A stretch of DNA of 64,000 nucleotides from Gammaproteobacteria bacterium. Lineage in GTDB: Bacteria > Pseudomonadota > Gammaproteobacteria > Steroidobacterales > Rariloculaceae. Position 1 is the first letter of the stretch, and each line of letters begins with the position of its first letter. A program made the translations under genes and the position numbers. Below, in pieces: positions 63,996 through 64,000 of this stretch. The stretch covers positions 89,424 to 153,423 of the forward strand of contig JAJEGN010000021.1 of NCBI GenBank assembly GCA_022819855.1, read 5' to 3'. Under the pieces are notes generated by a model. It was given only the letters and a program-made list of their open reading frames with translations. It made no database searches and was not told the origin of the DNA.

Positions 63996-64000
63996 GGCCA

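Overview
This window looks like a stretch of chromosome from a GC-rich gammaproteobacterium, probably somewhere near the Chromatiales/Woeseiaceae, Steroidobacterales or Xanthomonadales. I infer this from gene order and protein character, not from any search. Conserved gammaproteobacterial blocks include lptD-surA-pdxA-rsmA-apaH, pepP-ubiH-ubiI facing zapA-6S RNA-5-FTHF cyclo-ligase, rplM-rpsI, and purE-purK. The outer-membrane proteins and lipoprotein signals indicate a diderm cell. A kynurenine branch (3-hydroxyanthranilate dioxygenase, kynureninase, kynurenine monooxygenase) suggests NAD synthesis or tryptophan breakdown through quinolinate. No plasmid, phage or transposase gene was recognised.

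Layout. 1-16.9 kb: a truncated RecB-like nuclease, a heptamer repeat array, a TonB-dependent receptor, an unrecognised protein, threonine synthase, an SLC13-type transporter convergent with a TRAP-type fused permease, an NHL-repeat lipoprotein, a secreted M20 hydrolase, a DUF899 protein, an alpha/beta hydrolase, and a MacA/MacB-like adaptor plus ATPase with no permease. 17.1-31.6 kb: a tightly packed seven-gene minus-strand operon (VWA membrane protein, cysteine-free caspase-fold protein with an EF-hand, TPR zinc-peptidase, MoxR ATPase, DUF58, BatA-like, DUF4175), facing a 79-residue unknown and a DUF4159 protein. 31.6-38.9 kb: murU and the LPS/outer-membrane biogenesis block. 39-44 kb: kynurenine genes, thyA and lgt. 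44.2-50 kb: a thioredoxin-fold DUF255 protein, a molybdenum-carrier-like protein and a two-protease-domain HtrA-like protein. 50-59.5 kb: ubiquinone hydroxylases, pepP, zapA, 6S RNA, folate and pentose genes, tRNA-Gln, ribosomal proteins, coq7 and djlA. 59.6-64 kb: purC, pmbA, purE and purK.

The most striking feature is not a gene. A 110-nt element occurs four times full length (36.03, 46.98, 60.55 and 63.89 kb) and once truncated (47.10 kb). Each full copy has two 29-nt arms around a 52-nt core. The arms differ at about 15 positions between copies but stay complementary within each copy, and the core can form two further hairpins, one showing compensatory changes. This argues for selection on, or a mechanism maintaining, a folded three-way structure. 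All copies lie at the 3' ends of genes, and one supplies the stop codon of purC.

Other points are a probable CTG start for lgt, several TTG starts (some in TTGA overlaps), putative -10 boxes 6-8 nt before start codons that suggest leaderless mRNAs, and the absence of amgK, apaG and ygfB from places where they often sit.
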